Part shown: positions 45,712 to 57,960 of the stretch, piece after piece | How positions within the stretch are numbered: position 1 is the stretch's first letter | How the letters are laid out: each line of letters starts with the position of its first letter | DNA from: Ypsolopha sequella | Taxonomy: Eukaryota > Arthropoda > Insecta > Lepidoptera > Ypsolophidae | DNA length: 64,000 nucleotides | Assembly: GCA_934047225.1 (NCBI GenBank) | Contig: OW204004.1 | Span: forward strand, 5,770,401-5,834,400 | Reading direction: 5' to 3' | The notes under the pieces: generated by a model | Databases searched by the model: none | Seen by the model: the letters and a program-made list of their open reading frames with translations, nothing else | Told to the model about the DNA's origin: nothing | Made by a program: the position numbers and the translations under genes

Positions 45712-47185
45712 GAGATCACAACTGCATGCACAAACACAAGTACATAAGATCAAACAACCTCTTGCCCCAAATGTAGTTAACTGCTCCGTTCCGTCATGGG
45801 TAAAAAATTGTAATATCACACATAAAAGTCGATACCGATTCGAACAATCGTGGACATTTAACTATTATCTGTGGCTTTATGTAAGAAATCTATCTTGCAT
45901 TTTATTACATTTTTACGAGTTTTAAAAGAATTTTTTGAATAAAAGAACCGGCTTTACCGACGAAGTGAAGATTATGAGATTACAATAAGAAATATATTTA
46001 TTATTGTTTAATGATCAGGCTCAGTTTACTTTTATTCGAAATAAGTGTGTTAATTTACGATTTAATCCAAAATTTGAGACGGTAGTGGTAGAAATCTAAA
46101 TAATTATGTTAAAAAAAAATACTAAGAGGTTTAAAAAATACCAAAACATTGTAAAAAAAAGCCTTACGATTTTTACAAAAGCTGTAAACGTAAAACACGA
46201 GTGTCGATTATCACAACATATCGGATCGTAAAACTTTTATCACTTTATTTCCTTTTATTTGACACTATCCCATTGTTTTCAAAGAATATAAAAACACTTA
46301 ATATCACCCGATATCCCCTAAAAAAATGTTTTTTACGAAGTCGTAATTTTGTCTCGGCTCTACCTACTTAAATTTCGATCACAAAAAAACTGGTTAAAAG
46401 AATCGTCTCGGTAATAAAAGGCGGCAAACTAGATTACCCTTTCAACAAATATAAAAAAATAACACTAAACACAACAGCATTTCTGCTACTTGAATATCAA
46501 ACTTCATGAATTATGCAAACTTTGCAGATATTTTAACAAACGATCCGGCGGATCGATAAAACATTATCTCACAGCGCACCTATAATTAACAACCGATTTA
46601 TCTTTTTTACATTATAGCACTTTTTATAATATTTATTTGGTGCTCATACAGCTCATAATTGCCTCTATAATCAGGTTCTAATTTCCTTATTTTTCAGCCA
46701 ATTACGGCATTTATAGACGTTTTGAATGAAGGCACCGCGAGCGACTGCATAAATTAACACTAGATTCACAGACGACGGGACAAATGAAAATCTCAAAAAT
46801 TCAAAATTTGCTCTACATTTTCAGAAAGGTCACAATAAAATGCTAAGAATTGACGAGATTCTATCACACCAGATCGATCCGTTTTTGTTGAATCGAATTT
46901 CTCAGAAGTGACCGATTTGGAATCACAGCCCAATGTGTCACTTTGGCGGGAAAAAAAGAAAGAAAAGGCAAGATTTTCTGTCAAAGTACAATAATTACCA
47001 CAATTTGCTCTTCCCACCAGACAATAATAAGGGAGCATGGGACTGCGCAATTTTCAGACATGTACGCATATCAATATTATGTTTACAATTTTTTCTGAGA
47101 TTCATTCGAAGCACAGTCAATGCAGTAGAAATTCATTCCTTGCGGAGTATGGTTTGACATTGTATAGAGTGAAAAATATCGACAT

Positions 47186-47520
47186 ATGGGATCGTTGCGG
47201 CCTAAAAGAAGTAGTGACTAGAATAGAAAAAGGAATTCTACGGTGATATGAGCATATAGAGAGAATGAATGAAAGTAGAGTGACAAAAGTAATGTATCTA
47301 CAAATGGAAGTTAAATCTCGACCGGGCCGTCCTACAAGGACGTATGCCGACCAAATTAGCGATGGCAAAGGCAAAAGTACCTGGAATAGAAGGCCTTGTT
47401 TGACTGGATTTATGAATGTGGAAAAAGCGAAAGATGTCAGGATCGTACCAGATGGAAATCTATAGGTTCTGCTTAGCCCTTTAGGAGATAGGCCTGGGTA
47501 TATGTATGTATGTATTAATT
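47186..47520 (+). pseudogene. LINE ORF2 C-terminal fragment, family L, copy 3
   Basis: The longest copy of the family. WDRCGLKEVVTRIEKGILR, then a stop, EHIERMNESRVTKVMYLQME, RPGRPTRTYADQISD, a decayed stretch, then DVRIVPDGN in place of the SRWKSVVSA block, ending in tatgtatgtatgta. It reads as the C-terminal domain after the reverse transcriptase in insect LINEs. Frameshifts and stops make it dead. It lies in the FGF intron. Confidence 0.8.
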
Positions 47521-50500
47521 TTCAAGAGTTTAAGAGATACGGAGATTCCTTAAAGATCCGTATGAGGATTGTTTTTACCGTCCTAATTGTAAATCTCGTA
47601 AATCAGTCTCTCTCAACTAGACCACCGTAATTGACATATTTATTACGGAATAAATAACACTGGTAGCGGGTAAATTTAATGCTCAAAGCAGTTTTCTTAT
47701 TTAACAATTTACTAATACAAGATAATAGATGATATTTAGTTTGACTTGCATACAAAATAGGCGATTTAGTGTTGTGTTTTGGTATGATATTTTGGTATAT
47801 TGACCTTATCCTTAGCTTAAAGCCGTGTTAAAACGGATAAATATTCTAAAATTTTATTTCATCACATTGAATTCTATAACAACAACAAACAAAACTGAAG
47901 ATCTCCTATCAATTGTTTTAAGCCCATAAAGATCGGTAGCGATAACCCCTAATGCCGACTAGTGCGGTCTCGTACTGATGTTTATCGATATCGATAAAAT
48001 GCTTGACGAGCGTGACCTAGAGGTTTGTTAGGTTTGCGATGTTGGATGATAGAAAATGCATCGCGATAAAAGATTTACGTTGCGTGTATTGCAAATTAGA
48101 ATATCCTAGGATTCTTGTTAGAAAGTACGGTTTCCCCGCTAACTGATTTAAGTTCTAGGTTGATTAATGCATCGAACCTCAAATGATTAGGTGCCAAGAA
48201 ATTAATGTTCAAGTAATTGGTTTTACAAATTTCGAACAAATATTGCAATAAATTTACCTTTCAATTTACCGATTTATAGCCTGTTAAAATTGTTGGAAGC
48301 TGATGGTTTTTACCAATACTTGCCAATACTTAGAAAAGTTCAACTGACCTCGTAGTTTATTGGAAATTTCTATTTTTCATTGTTGTATTTTTTGAATATT
48401 TTAGCAATTTTTAACTTGCAATTTTTTCAAACAGTTTTTTATCGAAACCATCAATCAACTTATCGAAAAATTCGATCAGTATTAGAATCTCTACCGCTTA
48501 TCTCATGACACTCCAGTTTCTCCAAACAGGATCCCTGTAGCTATTATAGGGTATAACGCCTAATAGTTCCGTGATAAGATAAAGGTGGTCCCTGCACAAG
48601 AGTTTCAACTTATCTCGTTCATATAAGGATGAATTTGCCATAATCTGCGGAACAAGTTTCGTGGCTACGGTGAGGGTGTGAGGACAACGTCGTGGGTGCA
48701 TAATTGTTAGTTTCCGGGGTGACACCTGCGGTCGGCAGTACTGCTACAAGTTGGGGCTTTTAACCTAATGAAGTGTTTAACAGATGGTATAGGACACAAG
48801 TATCTAAACTGTTTAGCTATTTAATAGAAGACGCGTCGTAGATATAAATTAGTCCCGATTTGTAGTTTCGTTTCTTTAGATCATCATAGATATACGAGTA
48901 TATATTATCACTCTTAGCTTAGTAGATACATTCTTAATTTGTGATTTATAATATTATGGAGATAATTTTAAATAAAATATCGCACTAATTTAATTATCTA
49001 TCGAAGTAATAGAGGTGGACAACACATATCCAAAAAGAAAAACATTTAAGCAAGACGTGCACTAAGCTGCCTCAAGTCTATACTTCCCCAATCGTAAACA
49101 ACCGCAATAACACTACGTTGCGTGATGCTTATAGAATGTTTCCTTGTAGGACATTTCTGCGAGCATTTACAATCAATATCATAACCATTACATTTGTCAG
49201 AGTGCGGGATCTGATGCGCCTCTGGGCTTGAGACCGTTCTGGACAAGAGTTATGGGTTCGTTGGAGGGGGCTTCGGTCTCTAAAACAATAAACGGAAACT
49301 CTATTATTTTCATTTCTTTTTTATTGCGTATAAAAATACTGGGCCACTTGAGCTGTTTGCCGTAGAAAAATATTCCGTGACGTCACATTTTCAAAACAAA
49401 TGAAGGTGATTATACCATAGACAGATATGAATGAGCATTTCAAAAAAGACGTTTTTTTATCTTAATCTTATTTTTCCTTACCTTTTTCTATTTTTGCATA
49501 ACATTTGAATAAAAATAGCACGTGAGACAAATTTGCCTTTCCTCAAGATGTTATGTTACCTTATTTTTTAAGCAATTGTTTTGTAGTCACTAGCATTATC
49601 GTTGTCGATACTACATTCTCCATCTTGAACAAATGAGCTCTCCAAAAAAAAAACCATTCCGTGATTTTATTTGTAACTTCCTATTTCCACCGCAGGCCAT
49701 TGTAACTCGAGCGGGCTACACTTACAGTAATCACAGCGCTCGATTATTAAATGCTTAGGGAACACTGTCGCGCGCCTAACTCAGCCTGAGGGGATTCTCA
49801 ATGGGTGGCAGGGATTTTGCTACTAAGCTAAAGAGTTATGGCTGTAGAGACAACCTGACCGATGCGCAAGTATCGGGTGCCTGTTTAATAAACTTGCAAA
49901 GAGGTTGCACATTACTGGAAAGCGGATACTGGCCGCAAAGAACGCTACTGAAAAAGATACAATACTTAATAGGTTCTCCAAAAAGGTACGGGAACTGCGT
50001 CGTTCCCTGATTCTCACGTTTGACAACCTCATTGTTATGTATGCTTTCGCAACTAAAGCTAACTGTACCAGCCTGTGCTCGACCCGTATAAGACTAAAAG
50101 CCATTTGCGTTACACCATGTAACAAATTCCGCGAATAACATTTCAGTATGACCTTGTAGGCTTAAATCGAAGTATACATATTCATGAACAGCATCAACAG
50201 TTAGCTTGTTAGCTTCTTCCGACATCAAATAACTCAGTAAATCATGTTGGTAATAAATTTTCGCCAAACGTCCTATAAGTTTCTATCAAGAATTGGATTT
50301 AGCGTTCTCGAATTGCTGGCGTTGGTATTCCGAGCGATTTAAATGACATTATGGCGCCCTTAAGCGACTCTTCCATACATATTTCATACATTAAACCAGC
50401 CAATTTGTTAAGTTTGCAACTCGGAACACCCAACTGTTATGATAACGGTTAGGTCCTACTAAGTTAGTAACGAAATGGGGTGTGTATCAATTTATATCGT

Positions 50501-50769
50501 GCTTTAGCTCAATAGGTCTATTTGCATTTTCTTGTACAATGTGAAGATATTCGCCTGGTTATCGAAGGAATTATTTATAAACATTGGTACTAGTGTTGGA
50601 CACTTATCAAACTTCAAGCAACCTCTAATGTACTACATACATAAAATGCAACGTTCCGAGTTTTTTTTAATTAATTTATACCTGAACAAAAATACAGAAC
50701 TGATTTGTAATTCAATAGGTTTAGTACTATCCTTAATATTTGACTTATTCCCTTTCTCTCTTGTTCCAG

Positions 50770-51249
50770 AAGGACCTCTCGGATGACTGCATGTTTGACG
50801 AACATATAGAGGCCAACAACTACAACACTTATTCGCGAGTTCGAAACGGGAAGAAGACCTTTCTAGCCTTGGATAACCGGGGCCGACCGAGACGCATGCA
50901 GATTCCAGTCGGCAGACCCTTAGGGAACCTATCTGGATACGCGTTAACCTTAACTAGGCGATGGGACGGTCCCAAGAAAACACAATGTCCGGCGCGACGG
51001 CACAAAGGCAAACTTAAACGGCCGCCACCGTTCCACAGAAACTGCATAAAACGACTGCAAAAGCAACACTTAAGGCAGAAGCGGAAAAATAAGAATCCGA
51101 AAAAGAAGATCAGACATCCAAAGGCGAGGAGAAAACATGAGAATGGGACGACGACGACGGAGATGTGGGACGACTCCACGGTGTCAACGACGACCGACGT
51201 GGATTTTTTTCGATCGACGACCGCGCGGGAGGCGGTCAGTCACGCGTGA
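50770..51249 (+). CDS. Fibroblast growth factor, terminal coding exon
   Basis: Begins after ctctcttgttccag and encodes 159 residues to a stop at 51247-51249. It opens KDLSDDCMFDEHIEANNYNT, then KTFLALDNRGRPRRMQIP and GRPLGNLSGYALTL. This is the conserved FGF core (C-x-F-x-E-x-x-x-N-x-Y-N-T-Y, then F-x-A-L-x-x-x-G-x-P-R). The core is followed by a long basic tail, rich in Lys and Arg (KRLQKQHLRQKRKNKNPKK), which should bind heparan sulphate. A Thr-rich end with one N-glycosylation sequon (NGT) follows. The reading frame joins that of 36747-36850 exactly. Long basic tails occur in insect FGFs. The exon is markedly GC-richer than the intron. Likely secreted and acting on an FGF receptor. Confidence 0.88.
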   Translation, partial: KDLSDDCMFDEHIEANNYNTYSRVRNGKKTFLALDNRGRPRRMQIPVGRPLGNLSGYALTLTRRWDGPKKTQCPARRHKGKLKRPPPFHRNCIKRLQKQHLRQKRKNKNPKKKIRHPKARRKHENGTTTTEMWDDSTVSTTTDVDFFRSTTAREAVSHA

Positions 51250-51490
51250 GCCGCTCGGTTTTTGGCCTCGCCGCTGCCGTCGCACTGTTCCGCTAATGCG
51301 GTTCCATTATGCCATGCGATTCCTGAATCTCTCTATCATTCCTGAACTTATGTTCTTTTTGTTTCTCGAAATTTCTATTCATTTTACAAAGTGGTCTTTT
51401 ATGGATCGAAGAATGGAAGCTCTAAATATGTCGTGTGTGAGCTCTCTTAGTTGTTTTTGTTGATTTTCATCGGTATTTTAATAAATCCCT
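51250..51490 (+). other. FGF 3' UTR with candidate polyadenylation signal
   Basis: After the stop codon an aataaa lies at 51480-51485 in ggtattttaataaatccctc. Another aataaa, at 51659, is possible. Open frames in this stretch are not protein-like. Confidence 0.45.
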
Positions 51491-53746
51491 CTTCAATCCA
51501 GTGACTATTGTGGTTATTATTATGTAATTGTGCAATGTGTCTTCAATTGAATACTTATTTGTTTAGTTATTAATTCGGAGCTATTTAGAAATTAGAAATT
51601 TTAATACTCAAACTCGTAGTCGTTTTAACGAACAAAAAGTTGACAATACGTATAACAATAAAATTAATGATATTATTATACTACCAAAGTAAATGAAATT
51701 ATCTATCTCAATTTTATATTCCTAGTTCGCTTTAAAACTTAGGTTATCGGCAAGATTCCAGTTGTCTTCTACTAGTAAAGGATACTTAGACATGATGATA
51801 ATAATTTAGGAGATTATTTCATTGTAAAAGAAATGTGTTGTTGAAATGGAGTGAAGAAAAGGCTTGGTTAATGGAACTGTATTAGAGGAGGGAAAGCGGT
51901 TCTTGCTGGTAAAATATAAAAAATATGTCTTGAAATAAACTTGTGCATTTTGCAAATTTTATTATTTTGAACATGCACTTGTAAAGATAGAGCTTGTTTA
52001 TTATCTTTGACTTGGAGCAGTCAAAAAGCAAATAAGAAAATATTGTTCAATTTAGAAAAAAAAAGTAATACTTGAAATCATGTAGTGGAAAATCCCCAAA
52101 ACCATTTCTCATTGCCCTCGTTTCTGTCACGTATCAGAACGTTTACCCGCAATCTATCGTGTTTCCCATTCCCTATATCTTCCAAATCCATTTCTTCGTA
52201 AACATCTAAGATTTCTATTTAATTAAGGCTAAGTGATTTGTTAATGGAACTGATAGGAGACGCGTTTGATTCCGTTACTCATTCTAAAGAGCTATCGTCA
52301 CAGCCTTTACGATCGTAAACCTTCCGTTTTACAATATTGACTACTTGAACCAATATTTAAATTAAGTAATCATGATTCCAATTCTTTTAAATCACCACCA
52401 AAAAATACGTTTCGTTTGGCCTAAAAATAAATGGTGAGGACTAGAAATTGTAATATTTGTGACCAGCAAGAATCGCGGGTTTGTATTGTACTTAGTTGAG
52501 TATCGGGGTGTAATTTCATAAGAAAATGACTGAAATTATTGGACTGAGTAATCTAGGCATGTTGGTTTTGGTCTAGGCTATGAGTAGGGTAAGTGCGGCG
52601 GACGGCTATGCTCCTATTATTCTATCTTTAAGATTTTTGGGTAAGAGGTCTTGTATTTGGAATTCTTGTTCAAGTCAAAACATTGTGAAAGTATAACATG
52701 CAAAATGACACATCATGTACCTATCTGATTTCATCTGCAAGACCACTCGCCTCAGTCAATAACGTGGCAATGATAACACCACGACGTGGAAAGTAGTTAA
52801 CTTGAAAAACGTGTATCTAATTTGTAAATTATTTATTTTTCATATAGAGAAAGTCGTATTTTGTTAACGTTTTAGTTGATTTTTTAATTATTCTCTTCCC
52901 TTTAGCACCAACCGATGTAGATTTGTAGGAATCATACGCTTGTATTTTAGTGAGCCAATATTTGTATAATAATTTTTAAAGTGCGTCCAGTAGTTTTATC
53001 TTACAGTAGCTGCTATTTATTTTATACTAGTGTATTTTTATATAGCTTTTCGAAAATTGCTGGACGTATTTTATGCAAAACATTCTCTTATTAGTGATGA
53101 CCCTCGCATTCAGATTTAGCGATAGAATGTGCTGTATCTGTTGTATTTTTGTCGATATCATCAGCAACTATTTATACAGTTAAACTCGCACTGCCACATC
53201 AACAGTCATAAAGATTTCACAATATTTCGTCTTTTCTATCTAAGTAAAGGTTTAGTTAAATGTACATACTGTTGTTTTATTTAGGTTTTTATGTTGCTGT
53301 TGATATTGATACGAGAATGAATGAAATAACTGCAGTTATATTTGATTTGTGAATATTTGTATGTACGGCGAAAGATATTTAATAAAATCTTATTTATAAA
53401 TAATTATGTAATATTTTAAGTGACAAATCGAAAAGGGTGCGAAATCTGAATTCAAAGCATTTATCGATGTCTCTTTACTGCTTTTAACGTGTGATTTAGA
53501 TTTTTTGTCCTTTTCGAGTCATTAAATATTTAAATTATTCGATTTCCGAGTTTGTTATTAATATTTGTACTTTTACTCGTTATTGTAGGTTCTGTAAATT
53601 GATGCATCGATCTTTATGTTTAGTGTAAGTAGAAGCAGTATTTCGATATTGTGAAGAATGGTACTCCGTTTTAGTGTCTAGTGTTTTAGTTATTATTTTA
53701 AACATTCAATATGGACATTAATAATAATAGTAAGAAAATATTATCT
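51491..53746. other. No gene seen
   Basis: AT-rich intergenic sequence downstream of the FGF gene, without recognisable elements. Confidence 0.5.
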
Positions 53747-53974
53747 TGGGTTCCGTAGACAAAAAATGTAACTTTGTAAAAAACTATTTACACTTCTCTA
53801 GATATCAAGGGAGTCACGTTCGACTCCTATATTTCTTAATAATCAGTGCCAACTTTTTGGTACATACACCACCGATATAGCTATATCGCTGACATACACA
53901 AATACAAATGTAATTATTATTATGATCTTGTAATTTCGTAAATATAAATTAAATAAATAAAGCTACGGAACCCA
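53747..53974. mobile_element. Small inverted-repeat element, tgggttccgtag ends
   Basis: tgggttccgtag at the left and ctacggaaccca at the right, 228 bp apart end to end. The gggttccgta end also occurs in dispersed lepidopteran repeats near 15165. Interior without coding. Confidence 0.6.
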
Positions 53975-54892
53975 CATCTTGGTATAAACTTAAACTACTT
54001 CAGCAGTAACCTGAAAGTTTATAAAGGTCATATTGTAATAGTGTATATTTTTGCACATGTGCCATAAATGACCACCAGGGTCAATTAACTGATTTGACAT
54101 TTTCTCCAGTCCATATGCTCAATAAATAAACAAATATAAGGTTGCAGTCATTTTATAAAGATTTCAAGATATTTAATGGTAACTTAATACTAAAATTTAT
54201 TATAAAAAAAAAACGATTTTTCGTATCTGGATTTTTATACACTACCCAAATAATGTTGTTTGACTGCAACATGTAATGAAAACAATACATAATCGTGAAG
54301 CAAAGAAAGCAAGAAGGAGAATAACAGTATTATAAACTTAATAAATAATAATTTCGATACATTTACAGTATTTGTATAGAAACATTTGCTTCGAGCATTT
54401 ACACATTTCAATCATTGTATCATAAAAAAAAATGTTTCTAGACATTTTGAAATTTAACCAATTCATGTAACTGTAGGTAACAGAAGATTGAACGAAACTC
54501 TTAGACAATAACTTTTTACAGTCACTTTTACCGAAAATAAATAAAATTCTACTGTACAATATGTGTTTGGTTTTATTTATAACCTCATGTGACTGATTGA
54601 TGTGATTGAATTCATATTGTAGTATTTGGAGTACGAAGGCACACCCCCGTCACTCCATACTGAGTGCTCAAGTTATTTACCTACACTCTCACGCGCGCAC
54701 TGGCTTGTCCGCACACGCTTATGTGTGTGCGTGAGCTGGTCTAGGGCTGGCAGCAAGCGTGTGAGCGTCGTCGATCGAGAGGGACAATATTATAATTCAG
54801 CAACTTACATGATTCTCTTCCTAAATTTTAGCGTGGTTAATCCCTAGGTCCTAGTTCTGGTTCTCCATGGATTATTTTTGTATTAAAAATAT

Positions 54893-55075
54893 ATATATCG
54901 TCACGACTTGAATCAAATGCTCGAGGGGGTGTTAGAGGTGTTCCGAGTGTGAACTTCGAAATGCAAGTCACAGTCCACACTCGGTACACCCTCGTTTCAC
55001 CTACAAATATTACGTCCTAACGTGATGGGTGGTGAGCCCTATCGATCGCCGTTCTTCGGGCACAAATACACACTT
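54893..55075 (+). repeat. Dispersed repeat E, copy 2 (uninterrupted)
   Basis: tcgtcacgacttgaatcaaa, then gggggtgttagaggtgttcc, aatgcaagtcacagtccaca, tacgtcctaacgtgatgggt and gccgttcttcgggcacaaat. It has the same order of blocks as 23268-23965 without the inserted MITE. Confidence 0.7.
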
Positions 55076-55920
55076 TTTAGGACATGTTGAAATTTGCTCA
55101 GATCGAACGGTCACACAAAAACATTAGATTTTTAAAATTTCAACTTAATGTTGAAATTCTTACCAACTGTTTGACAACTGTTTGAGAGTTGCAGTTAACG
55201 TCCTAAACCAATACATAAAAGAAAATGCCTTACTTTAGTTCATCGGAAAGAAATTTAAAAAATCTCCGTTCTTTATTTTTTGCTCCGTTTTCAATGCATC
55301 CATAAATACCACAAAAACGAACCATATTAATTAAAAATCAATATCGTAATAAAACAAAAAACCAAATACGCGCGCAGTGAACCAGTGGTACTCGAGCTCT
55401 GCCTGCCTCCACATTTGCCACTAACTTGCGGGGGAACGCGGGGGACGGTGGGTGTCGCTTCTTTACGTAGTAATACTTTATATTCTCTGACGAAGGTATA
55501 TTTGTAAAAAAACTATAAATAGGTAAATATGCAAGCAAGCCGTTTAGTACACAAGTAAACGATCAATTTGGCCCGCAGTCACAGAATAAATACCCGAACA
55601 TAAGACCAACATTGCAAAAACATTTAAATAAATAGCTAATCTCGTCTAGCAGCAATAAAGTACAAACTAGCTCGCACCCGTCCTTCGACATCTTTTTTAT
55701 AATAGCCTACTGTCTGGTACCACACATGCGTGCAAGCGAGAAAATATCGAATTACTACGCGCGAGAGCTTCTTTTACTCTGACCAGTCATAATTCACTGC
55801 CCATCGGTAGGGTTGTACCACGTTGCACGCGTGAAATAGGCTTTTTATAAGGTGTTTATGCAGCATAATTCATAGTGTATGCTTGGTCAGTGATCAGTAT
55901 CACTGAATGCTGCAAGCATT

Positions 55921-56217
55921 ACGAAAGTATGCGAAAAAGCTCTGTTACCTTCCGCTAAGAGGTTGTACCCAAAGCAAACCGATAAATGGATTTTGCAAGA
56001 AGACAACGACCCCAAACACAGAAGTCATCTGTGCACCACCTGGAAGTTAGAAAAAAACATCGAGGTCTTGGACTGGCCCTCACAGTCGCCTGATGCCAAC
56101 CCGATTGAAAATGTTTGGGCGTTGATGGAGCTCAATATGCGTGCAAAGTATGTCTCAAAGATGCCATGCGATTACACGCAACTGGACACCATATTAATCA
56201 ATAAAGCGTCAAAGTAA
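55921..56217 (+). pseudogene. Tc1/mariner transposase C-terminal fragment
   Basis: The frame LYPKQTDKWILQEDNDPKHR, then EVLDWPSQSPDANPIENVW is the DDE_3 catalytic region of Tc1-like transposases. The second Asp is in DNDPKH and the Glu in NPIENVW, the normal DD34E spacing pattern. The frame can be followed upstream to about 55905 with a shift. The N-terminal DNA-binding domain and first catalytic Asp are missing, and the C-terminus after KYVSKMPCDY is truncated. Dead copy. Confidence 0.85.
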
Positions 56218-56239
56218 GCATAATGAACTGATTGTGTTA

Positions 56240-56850
56240 TGATTTTCAACTGCCTAAGTCGACACTGCCGATCACGCTCTTTTCGTACATAGGTAGTGTT
56301 GATAGACTCTGGTTTTAAAGGTAGAGATGGTGGGAGATTGTCGGACGTCCAGAGGAAGACTGTTCCACAGGCGGATTGCTGATACTTCGAAAGAATTTGT
56401 ATACATGTTGGTGTTGTGTTCGGGAAATCGGAGGAGCATAGCTCTACTCGGTCGCTGAGGGCGGCCAAGGGATTCAACAGAGACAAACCGGTCTCGAAGA
56501 TAGGGAGGAGAGAAGGGGCTGTTGAGAGCGTTATAAAGGAGTGAAAGAATGTGTGATTTTCTACGGTAACGGATATTTAGCCAATTTAACTGGAGACGAA
56601 ATTGAGAGACATGATCGTATTTACGCAATCCAAAAATATATCTGATACAGAGATTTAAAAGACAATCTAACTTGTCTAAGAGTTCTTCTGTGAGATCAGG
56701 ACATCAGCGTAATCAATAAAAGGAAGCAAAAGAGAATTGACTAATGTAACTTTGGCAGAGTACGAAAAAAGTTTTTGCATGCGCTTTAGTGAATGCATTG
56801 AGGAAAATATCTTTTTACTGATTTCTGCAACCTGCAAGTCCCAGGATATA
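56240..56850 (-). pseudogene. LINE reverse-transcriptase C-terminal fragment (jockey/CR1-like)
   Basis: On the - strand, SWDLQVAEISKKIFSSMHSL, AKVTLVNSLLLPFIDYADV, a frame shift near 56700, then LDKLDCLLNLCIRYIFG, RKYDHVSQFRLQLNWLNIRY and SFEVSAIRLWNSLPLDVR. This is the thumb and C-terminal region of jockey/CR1-type polymerases, ending near 56272. The catalytic palm has gone. It abuts the Tc1 fragment. Confidence 0.85.
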
Positions 56851-56984
56851 TTGTAATATAGTTAGTTACATATAGTTAGTATAAAATCGGAAGTGTAAAG
56901 AGTGTAAAGGCACATTTTTATTTGAGTTTAAACTATTCGGTAGTACAATATCGCTTATTGTGCTTTCATTGACTATCCATAGCC

Positions 56985-57165
56985 ATCCATCAGCCTAGTT
57001 CGTCCACTGCTGGACATAAGCCTTTCCAGGACTTTGCCACTCCCGGCGGTCATCCTGGAAGAATTGCCATACACGCTGGGCAGGTGAGTTGGTGAGCGTG
57101 GTGCCGGAACCCTCGCACCAGTGACGCCGCTGCCCGTCACCAGTCTGTTACATATAAGGCTCGGC
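56985..57165 (-). pseudogene. LINE 3' end (RTE-like C-terminus) on the - strand
   Basis: Reads RVWQFFQDDRREWQSPGKAY then VQQWTN and stop. This is the typical final block of RTE-like insect LINE polyproteins, recognised by ...AYVQQWT at the stop. Only the last 50-60 codons remain. Confidence 0.65.
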
Positions 57166-57256
57166 TATTAGGGGTGGATATACCGCCATCAGGTCACTGT
57201 GGATGAGGTACATTTCAAATTTCGGTTAAAAATAAAAATCAAGTGTGAGTTTACTC

Positions 57257-57478
57257 AACATTAGATACGTCATTCAACATTCAACATAATAATAAAAAGA
57301 CAAATGTGCCAAATTTGCCACCGTGACCAGATTTCAATTTAATCATTTAAAGATTTTTAAGAATTTAAAGATTTCATTATTTAATCATTTTGATTATGTC
57401 ACTATGTCATTAATGTCAGTAAACATTAGACACGTCATTCAACATTCAACATAATAATACAAAAGGAAAATGTGCCAA
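57257..57478. repeat. Pair of diverged 58-bp direct repeats
   Basis: cattagatacgtcattcaac ... gacaaatgtgccaaa at 57257-57315 recurs as cattagacacgtcattcaac ... gaaaatgtgccaaa at 57420-57478, about 163 bp apart. The sequence between contains repeated atcatttaaagattt words. Confidence 0.7.
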
Positions 57479-57559
57479 ACCCAGTGGAGCACAGTGGGCT
57501 GAAATCAAACTTTCGTGGAATTAGTGATGAATGAAAACCAACTTTACTTTTCAAATTTT

Positions 57560-57725
57560 TGTTAAAACCAGCGTAATCACCTCACGTCCAATGGTTTCGT
57601 CATCAAGGTACCACACATTGAATTTTGAATTTAGCCTTGTAATTATTGGATTTATCGCCAGGCTAAAAATGGCAGGGCCTAAAGGGTCACCCTGTTGACA
57701 CCCTACTTCCGAGCTCAAGAGATGG
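57560..57725 (-). pseudogene. LINE reverse-transcriptase palm fragment (QQGDPLGP type)
   Basis: On the - strand HLLSSEVGCQQGDPLGPAIF, then SLAINPIITRLNSKF and NVWYLDDETI. It contains the QGDPLGP turn and the catalytic YLDD motif of a reverse transcriptase. The YLDD and QQGDPLGP variant differs from the GVPQGSVLGP type at 1-240, so it is a different LINE lineage. The frame ends at a stop about 57555, with unrelated sequence beyond. Upstream on the - strand (to about 57960) no clear domain is seen. Confidence 0.8.
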
Positions 57726-57960
57726 TTTTATGTTGGCATTGAAGATGCCAACACAAAGTATGACGTCCGCTCCGTTGGGAGGATACATTAATATTTACAA
57801 AAAAATATCCTTTGCCAAGTATATAAACTGTCTTAACGAAGTGGCCATTCCAAAACGATTAGTGAATAGATTCCATCTCAGTCTTAAGTATCTCTTTCCC
57901 GGCGTTTCGGAATGCGGCCATAATTTTCACGTGTTTCCTCTCTACGGTTTCTAATAACGG

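Larger units (their letters stand above)
36851..50769 (+). other. FGF intron, 13.9 kb
   Basis: Starts gtaagt and ends ctctcttgttccag. It holds MITEs (families H and G, two hAT-like elements), LINE pieces and simple repeats, listed separately. Unlisted stretches (37160-38420, 46000-47180, 47520-49790, 50140-50740) show no supported feature. 49800-50138 is GC-richer with several overlapping open frames on both strands, none recognisable. Confidence 0.75.

Noticed and set aside
45231..45819. 118- and 84-codon - strand frames
   Set aside because: Both lie mostly within a family G MITE whose other copy does not keep the frames.
49801..50138. Overlapping open frames of 69, 77 and 100 codons in a GC-richer patch
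   Set aside because: Frames overlap on both strands, none has a recognisable domain or splice signals; probably chance in GC-richer intron sequence.
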